Positions 51,701-60,642 are shown, counted from the first letter of the stretch. The stretch: DNA of 64,000 bases from Streptacidiphilus fuscans (GCF_015690355.1 NZ_JADPRT010000003.1:248001-312000), one strand, 5' to 3'. Numbers and translations are program-made. Notes: generated from the sequence alone by a model not told the origin.

Positions 51701-52707
51701 CGGGTCTCTCCCTGGAGCGCGGCGGACGGGGTGGCGGCCGGGGTCGCGGTGGCGGGCTTCGCGGCCGTGGCGGGCGTGGCGGCGGAGTCGGCCGACGCGG
51801 CTGCCTTGCGGCCGAGGCTCCAGCCGAGGTTGTTGCCGAGGCTGGCCACGACGATCAGCGGGATGCCCAGCGCCTGAAGGATGCTGACGTGGTGTCCGTA
51901 GACCGACCAGTCGAAGAACATGGCCACGGCGGGGTAGATGAAGGCCAGCACGGCGATCTTGGCCGTGGGCAGCTTCTGGTAGGACGAGTACATCAGGATG
52001 TACATCACGCAGGTGTGGAGCAGACCCAGGCCCGCCAGCCAGCCCCAAGCGCCGGCGCTGAAGTGGGCGGCCTCGCTGAGGTGGGTGAAGGGCAGCAGCA
52101 GCGGGATGCCGACGACGACCTGGACCAGCGCGATGAGGTGCGGACGGATGCCCTTGAGCTGCTTGGCGATGACGGTGGCGAAGGCGTAGAAGAGGGCGGC
52201 CAGCAGGGCCTCACCGAGGCCGAAGAGGTAGCTGCCGTGCCCGCTCCCGGTGAAGTCGGAGACCGAGACCCCGGCCACCAGCACCAGGCCGATGAAGGCG
52301 ACGACCAGCCAGCCGAGCTTGGTCTTGGTGAGCCTGTCCCGGAACAGCACGGCGCCGAGCAGCATCACGTAGAACGGCTGGGTGTGGTAGACGACGGTCG
52401 CCACCGAGATGGAGGTGTTCCCGTAGGCCGAGAACAGGAACGCCCAGTTGAAGACGATGAACACGCCGCCGAGCGCGGCCAGCCCCAGCTTCTTCGGGGT
52501 GAAGCCCGTGTCCTTGAAGAAGCCCCGGACCAGGCAGTAGAGCCCCAGCGCGATGGCCCCGAAGACGCAGCGGAAGAAGACGACGTTGAACGCGGAGGCG
52601 CCGGACTGGACGACGAAGACGCCGATGCTGCCGGAGATGACCATCGCGAGCGTGAGCTCGAGCGATCCCCTCGTCTCACTGGAGGCGGACCCTAGTGATT
52701 TGAACAT
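51697..52707 (-). CDS. EamA/RhaT-type exporter
   Basis: A 336-residue member of the drug/metabolite transporter superfamily: ten predicted helices as two EamA repeats (about residues 15-145 and 160-295), then an Ala/Thr/Pro-rich tail. Relatives include amino-acid exporters such as RhtA and YddG. In this operon it most likely exports the amino-acid product. ATG at 52707 has a GGAAGG nearby. Confidence 0.88.
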   Translation of the reverse strand: MFKSLGSASSETRGSLELTLAMVISGSIGVFVVQSGASAFNVVFFRCVFGAIALGLYCLVRGFFKDTGFTPKKLGLAALGGVFIVFNWAFLFSAYGNTSISVATVVYHTQPFYVMLLGAVLFRDRLTKTKLGWLVVAFIGLVLVAGVSVSDFTGSGHGSYLFGLGEALLAALFYAFATVIAKQLKGIRPHLIALVQVVVGIPLLLPFTHLSEAAHFSAGAWGWLAGLGLLHTCVMYILMYSSYQKLPTAKIAVLAFIYPAVAMFFDWSVYGHHVSILQALGIPLIVVASLGNNLGWSLGRKAAASADSAATPATAAKPATATPAATPSAALQGETR

Positions 52708-52736
52708 GACATACCTTCCCTTGTGCGGTGCCTGGG

Positions 52737-52786
52737 GGTGATTGGGTTGCGGAGGTGATTGGGTGGCGGAGGTGATTGGTGATGGA
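52737..52786. repeat. 17-bp tandem array, three copies
   Basis: Units begin at 52737, 52754 and 52771 (GGTGATTGGGTKGCGGA, the third shortened). It lies in the 107-bp gap between the exporter and the binding-protein-like gene, the only sizeable gap between glmS and the kinase. Confidence 0.8.
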
Positions 52787-52814
52787 ACGTCAGAGGGTGG
52801 AGCTGGACCGGGTC

Positions 52815-53777
52815 TCAGCCGAACGGGATCGGGTAGTGCAGCCCGCCGTCGGTCCACAGGGCGTTCAGTCCTCGGGGCACGTCGAGACCCGACGCCGGCC
52901 CGAGGTTGCGGGCGTAGATGTCGCCGTAGGTGCCGACCGCGTCCAGCACGGCGAACGCCCATCCGGACATCAGGCCCAGCGCGGCGCCGCGGCTGTCGGC
53001 GGCCTGGGCGACTGCCGCGAGTGCCTGCTCCCGGCCGCCCTCGGGGGCCTCGGCCGCCGCGTGCTCGGCCGCCGTCAGGAACTGGAGCACCCACCGGCAG
53101 GCCCGGAACCAGGCCGGGTCGTCGTCGCGGACCGCCATCGCCATGGGCTCACGGGAGATGGTGTCCGCCAGGATCAGATGTGCCTCCGGGTCCGGCAGCG
53201 AGGCACGGATGCCCGCCAGCGCGACCCGGTCCAGCACGTAGGCGCTGCACTCGCCCGAGACGAACGCGGCCAGGGTCGCCGCAGGCGTCGGACAGGCGAC
53301 CGGTTCGACCGCGAGTCCTCGGCTGCCGAACCAGGCGGCCAGGTTGGCGGCGCTGGTCGTGCCCGCCTGCACCGCGAGCCGCCGGCCCGCGAGCTGCTCG
53401 GCACCGGTGATCCCGTCGGCCGCGCGGACCAGGAAGCCCTCGCCGTCGTAGCAGGTGACGCCGGTGAACAGCACCGGCGCGGTCGCCTCGCGGCCCAGCG
53501 TCCAGGTCAAGTTGCAGGTGACCAGGTCCGCCTCGCCGGAGACCAGCCGGTCGAGCCGGTCGGCGGGATCGGTCGGCAGCCACTCCACCGCGTCCGCCCG
53601 TCCGGTCACCGCCGCGGCCACGGCTCGGGCGATGTCGACGTCCAGGCCGCTCCAGGAGCCGTCGGGTCCCTGCTGGGACAGGCCGGCGATGCCCTGGCTG
53701 ACGACGACTCTCAGGGCGCCGTTCGCCCGCACCCGGTCGAAGGTGGCGGCCGGTGCCGCGATCGTCTGCGTGCTCAT
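52815..53777 (-). CDS. Amino-acid-binding-protein fold (SBP_bac_3) without signal peptide
   Basis: A 320-residue protein that matches the mature part of AapJ-type amino-acid-binding proteins: FDRVRANGALRVVVSQG near residue 13, LDVDIARAVAAAV, TWTLGREAT (R96), TGVTCYDGEGFLVR, AGTTSAANL (T140/T141), LDRVAL (D183) and a C-terminal YARNLG...ALWTDGGLHYP. The ligand-contact Arg, Thr and Asp for an alpha-amino acid are kept. Only about 12 residues precede the domain; there is no signal peptide, no lipobox Cys and no permease or ATPase gene nearby. ATG overlaps the glmE stop. It is probably cytoplasmic, acting as an enzyme (as cyclohexadienyl dehydratase evolved from this fold), a sensor or a carrier. 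Confidence 0.85.
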   Translation of the reverse strand: MSTQTIAAPAATFDRVRANGALRVVVSQGIAGLSQQGPDGSWSGLDVDIARAVAAAVTGRADAVEWLPTDPADRLDRLVSGEADLVTCNLTWTLGREATAPVLFTGVTCYDGEGFLVRAADGITGAEQLAGRRLAVQAGTTSAANLAAWFGSRGLAVEPVACPTPAATLAAFVSGECSAYVLDRVALAGIRASLPDPEAHLILADTISREPMAMAVRDDDPAWFRACRWVLQFLTAAEHAAAEAPEGGREQALAAVAQAADSRGAALGLMSGWAFAVLDAVGTYGDIYARNLGPASGLDVPRGLNALWTDGGLHYPIPFG

Positions 53778-55078
53778 CCGATCCTCCTCGTCCCGCTGCC
53801 GACCAACTGTTCGAGGTCAAAGCGGCGTTCGTTGTAGCCCAACATGGAGACCAGACCGCGGGCGGTCACCCGCGGACGCCCGGCGTCGCCGTCCGACGCG
53901 GGCACGGCCACCGGCACGGGCACCGGCATCAGTCCGGACTGCGACCAGCGCAGTCGTCCGTACGGGTCCAGCTCGGCGCGGGCCCGGTTGGCGTTGTCGC
54001 GGTGCAGGCAGTACGGCACGTCCAGGTGGCCCCGGGCGAAGGCCCCGACCAGGGCGGCGCCGACGGTGTCACCGAAGCCGAGCGTGGTGCGGATCAGCAT
54101 CTCCGCCTCCTCCAGGATCCCGGTGTCCCGGAACCCTCCGGCTGCGGCCTCGACCTGCTCCGCGGTGACCGAGTCCGCCACGGCGCCGGCGAACTCCAGG
54201 GCGTCGACGTTCTCCGGGATCGTCGGGATCCGGTACGCCTCCGCCGAGGTCTTCACGATCAGCCGCTCGGTGCCGCTCAGCACCGCCAGCCGCGCGCTCT
54301 CCTCGAGGATCCGCAGCGCGCCGATCGGCGTGCGCGGGAACACCCCCATGTAGGTGTAGAGCACGACGTGCCAGTCGGTGTCGCCCAACCACTGGGTGGC
54401 CAGCGTGCGGAGAGCTGCCAGGGCCTCCAAGTCCTGTTCCTGGTTGGTCTGCTGGGCGTAGCTCAGGGAGATGTCGGTCAGGCCGTGCTCGCGGAAGAAG
54501 AGTCCCTCCAGCACGCTCAGCGCCACCAGCAGGCTGGGCGGGCAGAGTTGGCCGAGCATGCAGCCGCCGAAGCTCTCCAGGTGCACCGGCTCGTCGAGCC
54601 CGGCCAGCAACTGGCAGCAGCTCGCCCACGCCGACACCGCCTGTGACAGCGGCACCCGGCTGTAGGGCAGGCAGTACGAGACCGGACCGCCCTCGGTGGC
54701 GTCCATCCCGGCCTCGGCCAGCGCCTCGAACAGCTCGTAGGGCTCGGCCGAGCCGTGTCGCGCCTGCACCGGGAAGTCGGGACCGGTGAGGTCCGCCAGC
54801 ATGGCCCGGGTGGTGTCCACCCCGTGGGCCACGACGGGGAACCCGTTCAGGTCCGCCCCGTTGCCGGAGGCCAGCGCACGGCGGGCCGAGTCGTGGTCGT
54901 TGACGCGGGTGTAGCTGTCCACAGTGATCGTCCCGACCGAAGTCGCCCGCGCTCCGCGAACCGCGGCCAGGCCCTCCTTCATCCGGGCGACCTCGCCGAA
55001 GCCCATCCGCGGCTGGACGACCAGCCGGCCCTCGGCAGCGGCGCCGTGCACCATGCGGGAGAAGCGTCCCCTGGTCAT
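53774..55078 (-). CDS. glmE: Methylaspartate (glutamate) mutase, epsilon subunit
   Basis: Catalytic TIM-barrel subunit of coenzyme-B12 glutamate mutase, which interconverts L-glutamate and (2S,3S)-3-methylaspartate. The 434-residue product has family segments TVDSYTRVN, GFPVVAHG, QARHGSAEPYEL, EGGPVSYCLPYSR and SFGGCMLGQLCPPSLL. It is encoded directly after glmS (ATGA overlap), the usual pairing. The clostridial catabolic partner methylaspartase is absent, so the product should feed biosynthesis, as in friulimicin or vicenistatin pathways. Confidence 0.93.
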   Translation of the reverse strand: MTRGRFSRMVHGAAAEGRLVVQPRMGFGEVARMKEGLAAVRGARATSVGTITVDSYTRVNDHDSARRALASGNGADLNGFPVVAHGVDTTRAMLADLTGPDFPVQARHGSAEPYELFEALAEAGMDATEGGPVSYCLPYSRVPLSQAVSAWASCCQLLAGLDEPVHLESFGGCMLGQLCPPSLLVALSVLEGLFFREHGLTDISLSYAQQTNQEQDLEALAALRTLATQWLGDTDWHVVLYTYMGVFPRTPIGALRILEESARLAVLSGTERLIVKTSAEAYRIPTIPENVDALEFAGAVADSVTAEQVEAAAGGFRDTGILEEAEMLIRTTLGFGDTVGAALVGAFARGHLDVPYCLHRDNANRARAELDPYGRLRWSQSGLMPVPVPVAVPASDGDAGRPRVTARGLVSMLGYNERRFDLEQLVGSGTRRIG

Positions 55079-55551
55079 GCCGCCACCTCGGCAAGCGTCC
55101 GGCGCGGTTCGAGAATGCGCACGAACCGCTCGAACTCGTCGAGCCCGGCCTCGGACTCGAACACCCCGTCATATCCCGCGGAGACGAGCTGCTCCTGGAA
55201 TGCGACGTTGTCGTGGCCGCGAATTCCCAGCTTTCCGCCGATGACCACGCGCAGGTCCGCGAGGTCGGATTCCGCGCGCAACTTCTGTATCAGCCGGAGC
55301 CCGTCGATGTGGCCGTGGCCGTTCACCGTGCTGACCACCAGCGCGTCAGGTTTGACGCGTCGGCACTCCTCGGCGATCACGTCGTCCGGCACGCAGGCGC
55401 CGAGGTTGACCACCTCGTGCCCCTGCTCCTCCAGCACGAGTTGCAAGAAGACGAGGTTCCACATGTGGGCGTCGGAGGAGACGCTCGAGACAATGAATTT
55501 CTTCGGACGGACAAGAGGTTCGGAGTAATGGGTGCTCTGCAGCGTCGTCAT
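55075..55551 (-). CDS. glmS: Methylaspartate (glutamate) mutase, sigma (B12-binding) subunit
   Basis: A 158-residue cobalamin-binding subunit, not glucosamine synthase. The B12 motif is SDAHMWN: D27 and H29, the lower cobalt ligand, in a D-x-H-x-x-N form where the clostridial enzyme has D-x-H-x-x-G. The later GGKLGIRGHDN segment shapes the nucleotide-tail pocket. It is the first gene of the seven-gene run; the 197-bp gap upstream (55552-55748) should hold the cluster promoter and is shared with the divergent DUF885 gene. Confidence 0.93.
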   Translation of the reverse strand: MTTLQSTHYSEPLVRPKKFIVSSVSSDAHMWNLVFLQLVLEEQGHEVVNLGACVPDDVIAEECRRVKPDALVVSTVNGHGHIDGLRLIQKLRAESDLADLRVVIGGKLGIRGHDNVAFQEQLVSAGYDGVFESEAGLDEFERFVRILEPRRTLAEVAA

Positions 55552-55748
55552 ATCGCATCCAGGTGCGGTCGGTGGATTTGATACCTCGAAGCTACGGCCC
55601 GGCGAGCGGGTCGGTCCACGAGCTGCTACGGGTAACCACCGATGGGCCCGATCGCCCGGACCGATGACGCCGTGCGGCGACGAAGTCGCAGGCGGGGGAA
55701 GGTCCTGATCGGCTGACGGGACGGCCACGGCCGGGCGAGGATGCTGGC

Positions 55749-57554
55749 ATGCCCGACGAGACGACCGAGCCGCACAAGCTGAACGAGCTGACCGAGCTGA
55801 ACGGGGTGCCCCAGGTGAACGAGGTGACGCGGATGTCGGAGGCGGCCACGCCCCGCCAAATCGCCGACGACTACGTGGAGCGGATGGCCGCGCAGGACCC
55901 CTCCGTCACCACGTGGTTGGGGCTGGATCCCAAGGACGAGCGGCTGCCGGACTTCTCCCCCGAGGGGTCCGCGGCGGAGGCCCGGCTGGCCCGCGAGACC
56001 CTGGCACGGCTGAACGCCTTCCCGGAGAGCGGGGACCCGGCGGAGCAGGCCTGCGCCCGGCTGCTGCGGGAGCGGCTCGGGTCGACGCTGGAGCGGCACG
56101 AGGCGGGCGAGCACTACCGCTCGGTGGCGAACCTGCACACGCCGATGCACGCGTTGCAGAGTCTCTTCGGCATGATGCCGACCGCCACCGAGGAGGACTG
56201 GGTCCCGCTGCTCGCGCGGCTGCGCAAGATGCCCGAGGCGGTGGCGGGTTACCGGACCACCCTGGCCGAGGGCGTCGCCCGCAGGCTGTTCGCCGCACCA
56301 CGGCAGGCGGAGGTGCTGGCCACGCAGCTGGACGCCTGGACCGGCGCGAGCAGCGGGCAGGGCGGCAGCGGCCGAGGGAACGCCAACGGCAACGGAATCG
56401 GCGGCTGGCTCGCGCAGTTGGTCGCGCCCGCGCCGGAGCGGTTCCGGGACGAGGCGGACGCGGCGGCGGCGAAGGCGGGCGAGGCCGTCTCCGGGCTGAG
56501 CGACTGGCTGCGCGAGAGCTACGCGCCCGCCGCGGCCGGGACGCCGGACGGGGTCGGGCGCGAGCGCTACCTGCTCTGCGCCCGTGCGTTCCTCGGCGCG
56601 ACGCTGGACCCGGAGCAGACGTACGCGTGGGGCTGGGAGGAGTTCCACCGCGTCTGGGCGGAGCTGCGCGCGGAGGCGGAGCGGGTGCTGCCCGGTGCGG
56701 ACGTGGAGCAGGCGCGGGCCCACCTGAACGAGCACGGGCACATGGTGCAGGGCGCCGAGGCGATGCGGGCCTGGCTCCAGGGGATCACCGAGGAGGCCAT
56801 CGAGGCGCTCGACGGCACGCACTTCGACCTGTCCGGACCGCTACGGCAGGTGGAGACCCGTATCGCCCCGGCGGGCACCGCCGCCGCGCCCTACTACAGC
56901 GGCCCGAGCCTCGACTTCAGCCGCCCGGGACGGACCCACCTGCCGCTTGCCAACGGTGACGCCGAGGGCCGGTTCCGCACCTGGCGGCTCGTCAGCACCT
57001 GGTACCACGAGGGCGTTCCGGGACACCACCTGCAGCTCGCCTCCTGGGTCATGGCGGCGGACCAGCTGTCGCGCTACCAGGTCACCCTGGGCAAGATCAG
57101 TGCCAACGTGGAGGGTTGGGCCCTCTACGCGGAGCGGCTGATGGACGAGCTCGGCTTCCTGACCGACCCGGGACGCCGACTCGGCTACCTGGGCAAGCAG
57201 ATGATGCGCATCGTTCGCGTGATCGTCGACATCGGCATGCACCTGCGCCTCGCCATCCCCGCCGACTCGCCGTTCCACCCGGGCGAGCGGTGGACGCCGG
57301 AGCTGGCCACCGCGTTCATGTCCGACTACGTCGGCCTGCCGCCCGCCGCCCGGGACAGCGAGATCGTCCGCTACCTGGGCCGTCCGGGCCAGGCCATCGG
57401 CTACAAGCTGGGCGAACGCGCCTGGCTGGCCGGACGGGACGCGGCCCGGCGCCGACTGGGCGCGGAGTTCGACCTCAAGGCGTGGCACATGAAGGCGCTG
57501 CGGCAGGGCTCGTTCGGGCTCGACGACCTGGTGGAGAACCTGGCCGGGCTCTGA
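55749..57554 (+). CDS. DUF885 metalloprotein (putative carboxypeptidase-like)
   Basis: A 601-residue protein of the DUF885 family. The zinc-type motif is WYHEGVPGHHLQ near residue 420, with NVEGWALYAERLMDELG about 40 residues later as the third-ligand segment. The N-terminal ~28 residues repeat NEL/NEV units and look non-conserved; ATG at 55833 would skip them. No signal peptide. Divergent from the mutase genes; any link to the cluster (for example peptide or amide cleavage of its product) is speculative. Confidence 0.85.
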   Translation: MPDETTEPHKLNELTELNGVPQVNEVTRMSEAATPRQIADDYVERMAAQDPSVTTWLGLDPKDERLPDFSPEGSAAEARLARETLARLNAFPESGDPAEQACARLLRERLGSTLERHEAGEHYRSVANLHTPMHALQSLFGMMPTATEEDWVPLLARLRKMPEAVAGYRTTLAEGVARRLFAAPRQAEVLATQLDAWTGASSGQGGSGRGNANGNGIGGWLAQLVAPAPERFRDEADAAAAKAGEAVSGLSDWLRESYAPAAAGTPDGVGRERYLLCARAFLGATLDPEQTYAWGWEEFHRVWAELRAEAERVLPGADVEQARAHLNEHGHMVQGAEAMRAWLQGITEEAIEALDGTHFDLSGPLRQVETRIAPAGTAAAPYYSGPSLDFSRPGRTHLPLANGDAEGRFRTWRLVSTWYHEGVPGHHLQLASWVMAADQLSRYQVTLGKISANVEGWALYAERLMDELGFLTDPGRRLGYLGKQMMRIVRVIVDIGMHLRLAIPADSPFHPGERWTPELATAFMSDYVGLPPAARDSEIVRYLGRPGQAIGYKLGERAWLAGRDAARRRLGAEFDLKAWHMKALRQGSFGLDDLVENLAGL

Positions 57555-57573
57555 GCGGCCTGTGACCCGACTG

Positions 57574-58227
57574 TCAGTAGCCGGCCTTGGTGTAGGCGAT
57601 GGTGGTGAAGGAGCCGTAGCGGTCGTTGGCGTAGCGGACGCCGGCGATGATCGAGTCGACCGGGTTGAGGATGTCCTTGTGGCCGGGCAGGGACCACTCG
57701 GCGAAGGTCGGCTTGATGGTCTGGAGCAGGCCGTAGGTGCCGCCGTAGAGGGCCTGGTTCCCGTCCCAGTGGTTCTGCGCGTCCGGGTTGCCGGAGGACT
57801 CGGTCATGGCCCGGGCGTAGATGGCGGACGCCGGGGGGACCTGGTCGCCGTGGGAGCGGAGGACGTCCTGCGCCTCGGCGATCCAGCCGTTGAGGTTGTT
57901 CGGGTAGGTCTTCTTGGCGGGCGCGGCCGGCTTCGCGGGGGCGGGCTTGGCGTCCTTCTTCGGGGCGGCCTTCGCGTCGGTCTTCGTGTCCGGCTTGGCG
58001 TCGGCCTTGGCGCCGGTCTTCGCGCCGGTCTTCGCGTCCGGCTTGGCATCGGTCTTGGCGCCGGCCTTCGCGTCGGCCTTCGCGGAGGCGGAGGCGGACG
58101 GGGCCGGGCTCGAGTGGTCGGCGGCGAGGGCCGGGACGAAGTTCGTCACGACGACCATCCCGGCAACTGCCGAGGCCATGATCAGGTCGGCGGTCAGACG
58201 GGCGGGCGTACGGGTGGCGAGACGCAT
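57574..58227 (-). CDS. Secreted transglycosylase-like protein with Lys/Ala/Asp repeat linker
   Basis: A 217-residue exported protein. The signal peptide of about 40 residues ends near FVPALAADHSS. It is followed by a linker of KADAK/KTDAK/KTGAK units (residues about 50-105), then a lytic-transglycosylase-like domain with a candidate catalytic Glu in ARAMTESSGNPDAQNHWD and GTYGLLQTIKPTF. ATG at 58227 has GGAG 5 nt upstream. Likely a peptidoglycan hydrolase. The basic linker may bind anionic wall polymers. Confidence 0.85.
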   Translation of the reverse strand: MRLATRTPARLTADLIMASAVAGMVVVTNFVPALAADHSSPAPSASASAKADAKAGAKTDAKPDAKTGAKTGAKADAKPDTKTDAKAAPKKDAKPAPAKPAAPAKKTYPNNLNGWIAEAQDVLRSHGDQVPPASAIYARAMTESSGNPDAQNHWDGNQALYGGTYGLLQTIKPTFAEWSLPGHKDILNPVDSIIAGVRYANDRYGSFTTIAYTKAGY

Positions 58228-58664
58228 GTCACTCCTGGAAACACGGGCAGCACTCAACACCTGCCGGGCAGGGCAGGGCGGTACCGCACTGGGAACTGGG
58301 TCTGGCGGTTGTCTCGACACACCTGGCGCACACACCGCGCCTCAGGCTTTGCTGTCGAGCAGTTCAGGGACGTTGCGGGACTTCTCGCCCGGGCGCACTC
58401 CGCAAGGGGATTCGCGCCTTAGGCGGTCGTGGCTTCGACGACATCGACCGCACTCGTTCCTGAACGTCCTCCACGTTCACACGACGTCCACGGCCCGGGC
58501 AAGGAAGTTCGGCCCCAAGTGGTTCAGACCACAACAACTCGGACAATCCACTTGGGTATTCGGAGACGCCCCCGAACCCGGCCGGATCGGCTCTGTTGAG
58601 CCGCGAGCGGCCTCCCCGGACCGGTCTCGCGGACCCGCCGGACGGCACCGTCCGGTGAGGCGCG
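58228..58664. other. 437-bp intergenic region, nothing recognised
   Basis: Upstream of the secreted transglycosylase-like gene and downstream of the Lrp/AsnC gene. I looked for a c-di-AMP (ydaO) riboswitch, which often precedes streptomycete wall-hydrolase genes, and did not find its conserved blocks. Confidence 0.4.
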
Positions 58665-59705
58665 TCACTGCCCTCGCGACGGGGTCGGCGACGTGGCGCG
58701 CGCCACAGAACGCGCGGAATACGCCGGGCGCGCGGTGAGCCGGTTCACACCGGGGCGCTTGACCACCTCGCCGACGATCACGGTCTCGGCGGAGTCGACG
58801 CCGAGCGCGCCGAGATCGCGGGTGACGAAGGCGTAGAGCTCCGCCAGGTCACGGAACCAGACCGCCACCGTGAGGTTCGCCTCCCCCGTGGTCGCCAGCG
58901 CGCCGTGGACGGCCGGATGCGCGGCCAGGGCGCGGCCGACCGTGTCCAGACGGCCGGGAGCGACCCGCATCATCACGTTGGCGTCGATCTCCAGCCCGAG
59001 CCGCCGCGCGTCCACCACGACGTGGGTGCGCAGCCCTCCGGACGCGGCGAGTCGAGCCAGTCGGCGGCGGACGGTGGACTCCGGCAGCCCGGTCCGCGCG
59101 GCAACGGCAGCGGCGGGCAGGCGGGCGTCCTCGTCCAGGCAGCCGATCAGCGCCGTGTCGGTGGCATCGAGCGTCTCGGCGGCCGGGGGCTCGGCGGCCG
59201 GCGGCGTCAGGGTCATGCGTTCCGCCTCGCTCAGGACGTCGAGACGCCAGTCGGCCGCCTCGCTGAAGACGTGCAGCACCGTGGCGGCCGTGACCGACGT
59301 CACCGCCTGCGTCAGCGGGAGTTGGCGAAAGAGGAGGCTGTCCCGGGCGCCGGGGCGGGTCAGGCTGATGGCGCTGATCTCGTCGCCGGAGGCGGAGAGG
59401 TCGACGAAGGGGATGTCCTCCCGGGCCGCCAGCGCGGCGGTGATGGTGTCGAGCTTGCCGCGCAGCACGCGGATCCGCAGCAGCGTGGCCCCGACGGCGG
59501 CCGGACGCGGCGGCAGCACGACCACCCGCACCGTGCCGTCCGCCGTCAGCGCGCGCCAGCGGCGCTGGACCGTGCGGACGCCGAGCCCCAGCACCTCCGC
59601 CGCACGCTCGGCGGCGAGCCGACCGTCGCACTGCAACGCGGCGACGAGTCGCTGATCGCGCAGGTCAAGGGCCGTGGTGTCGGGATCAGCAACATCTACT
59701 GCCAT
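58665..59705 (-). CDS. Lrp/AsnC-family regulator, duplicated architecture
   Basis: A 346-residue protein containing two full Lrp/AsnC modules in tandem: helix-turn-helix at about residues 17-65 and ligand-binding fold to 160, then a second helix-turn-helix at about 180-225 (TDTALIGCLDEDARLPAAAVAARTG, shown in part) and a second RAM-like domain to 325. Usual family members are about 150 residues with one module. It is divergent from the inositol-phosphatase-like gene, which it may control. Confidence 0.88.
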   Translation of the reverse strand: MAVDVADPDTTALDLRDQRLVAALQCDGRLAAERAAEVLGLGVRTVQRRWRALTADGTVRVVVLPPRPAAVGATLLRIRVLRGKLDTITAALAAREDIPFVDLSASGDEISAISLTRPGARDSLLFRQLPLTQAVTSVTAATVLHVFSEAADWRLDVLSEAERMTLTPPAAEPPAAETLDATDTALIGCLDEDARLPAAAVAARTGLPESTVRRRLARLAASGGLRTHVVVDARRLGLEIDANVMMRVAPGRLDTVGRALAAHPAVHGALATTGEANLTVAVWFRDLAELYAFVTRDLGALGVDSAETVIVGEVVKRPGVNRLTARPAYSARSVARATSPTPSRGQ

Positions 59706-59817
59706 GAGCGCCAGTTTCGCTCATCAGTGCTCCCGGCAGCGGCTCCGACCCGCCCCCGCTCCCCAGGATGGGGACCAGCGACGACCTCTCCCCTCTCCCC
59801 AACGATCGGAGCCACCC

Positions 59818-60642
59818 GTGACCGCGACCACCACCCCGCAGTCCGCCCTGCTCCCCGGCCTGGCCGACGCCGCGCAGGAGGTCGGTGCGCTGCTGCTGCG
59901 CACACCGCGTCCGCCCATCGCCGCCGACCCGGACGCACTCCGCCGGGCCTTCGAGGCCGTGGAGGAACCGGCTGTCGAGCTGCTGCGCCGACGCCTCGAC
60001 GACCTGCTGCCCGGCACCCCCTGGGCGGACGAGATGGACACCGAACTGCCCGAACGCGGCGCGATCTGGGTGGTCGACGCGGTCGACGGCGCGGTGCAAT
60101 TGCTCCAGGACCTGCCGCAGTTCTGCGTCTCGCTGACCCTGGTCAGGGACCGGGAGCCGGTGGCCACCGCGCTGCACGCGCCCGTGCTGGGCGAGACCTA
60201 CATGGCCGCGCGCGGCGCGGGGGCGACGCGCAACGGAACGGCGATCCGTCCTTCCGCCAAGGCGGAGTTGGCGGCGTGCGTCGTCGCTTCCAGCCATCCG
60301 CCCCTCCTCTGCGCGTCACAGCCGGGGTTGGCCACGGCGATCGGTGCGGCGCTGGCCGCCGTGCTGTCCGAGGTCCTCGCGGTGCGCAACCTCGGGCCGA
60401 CTGCCTGGCAGGTGGCGGACACGGCCGCCGGACGACTGGACGCCTTCTGGCAGTTGGGCCGCGACGACGCCAACCTGCTCGGCGGCGCACTGCTCGCCCG
60501 CGAGGCGGGCGCGCTGGTCACCGACGCGCTCGGCGCGCCGTGGCGGGCGGGCGCGAACGGCATCCTGGTCGCACCGCCCGCCTTGCACGCCCGCCTGCTG
60601 GAGCTGCTGCGTGACAGGTCAGCTATGCGGCAGGTCAGCTGA
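59818..60642 (+). CDS. Inositol-monophosphatase-family protein
   Basis: A 274-residue member of the lithium-sensitive phosphatase superfamily. The metal motif is degenerate: WVVDAVDGAVQ near residue 80 where the family has W-x-x-D-P-x-D-G-T-x-N. The two Asp are kept but Pro, Thr and Asn are lost. The later Asp region is RDDANLLGGALLAREAG. GTG at 59818 has GGAG 7 nt upstream. Activity may be altered. The 3' end overlaps the convergent MFS gene by 8 bp. Confidence 0.82.
   Translation: MTATTTPQSALLPGLADAAQEVGALLLRTPRPPIAADPDALRRAFEAVEEPAVELLRRRLDDLLPGTPWADEMDTELPERGAIWVVDAVDGAVQLLQDLPQFCVSLTLVRDREPVATALHAPVLGETYMAARGAGATRNGTAIRPSAKAELAACVVASSHPPLLCASQPGLATAIGAALAAVLSEVLAVRNLGPTAWQVADTAAGRLDAFWQLGRDDANLLGGALLAREAGALVTDALGAPWRAGANGILVAPPALHARLLELLRDRSAMRQVS

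Noticed and set aside
55552..55748. LysR binding box (T-N11-A) in the glmS/DUF885 divergent gap
   Set aside because: A TACCTCGAAGCTA stretch fits only the loose T-N11-A rule with poor dyad symmetry, too weak to list as a site.
58228..58664. c-di-AMP (ydaO) riboswitch before the secreted transglycosylase-like gene
   Set aside because: Expected by gene class, but the conserved blocks could not be found on the minus strand; a covariance-model search would settle it.
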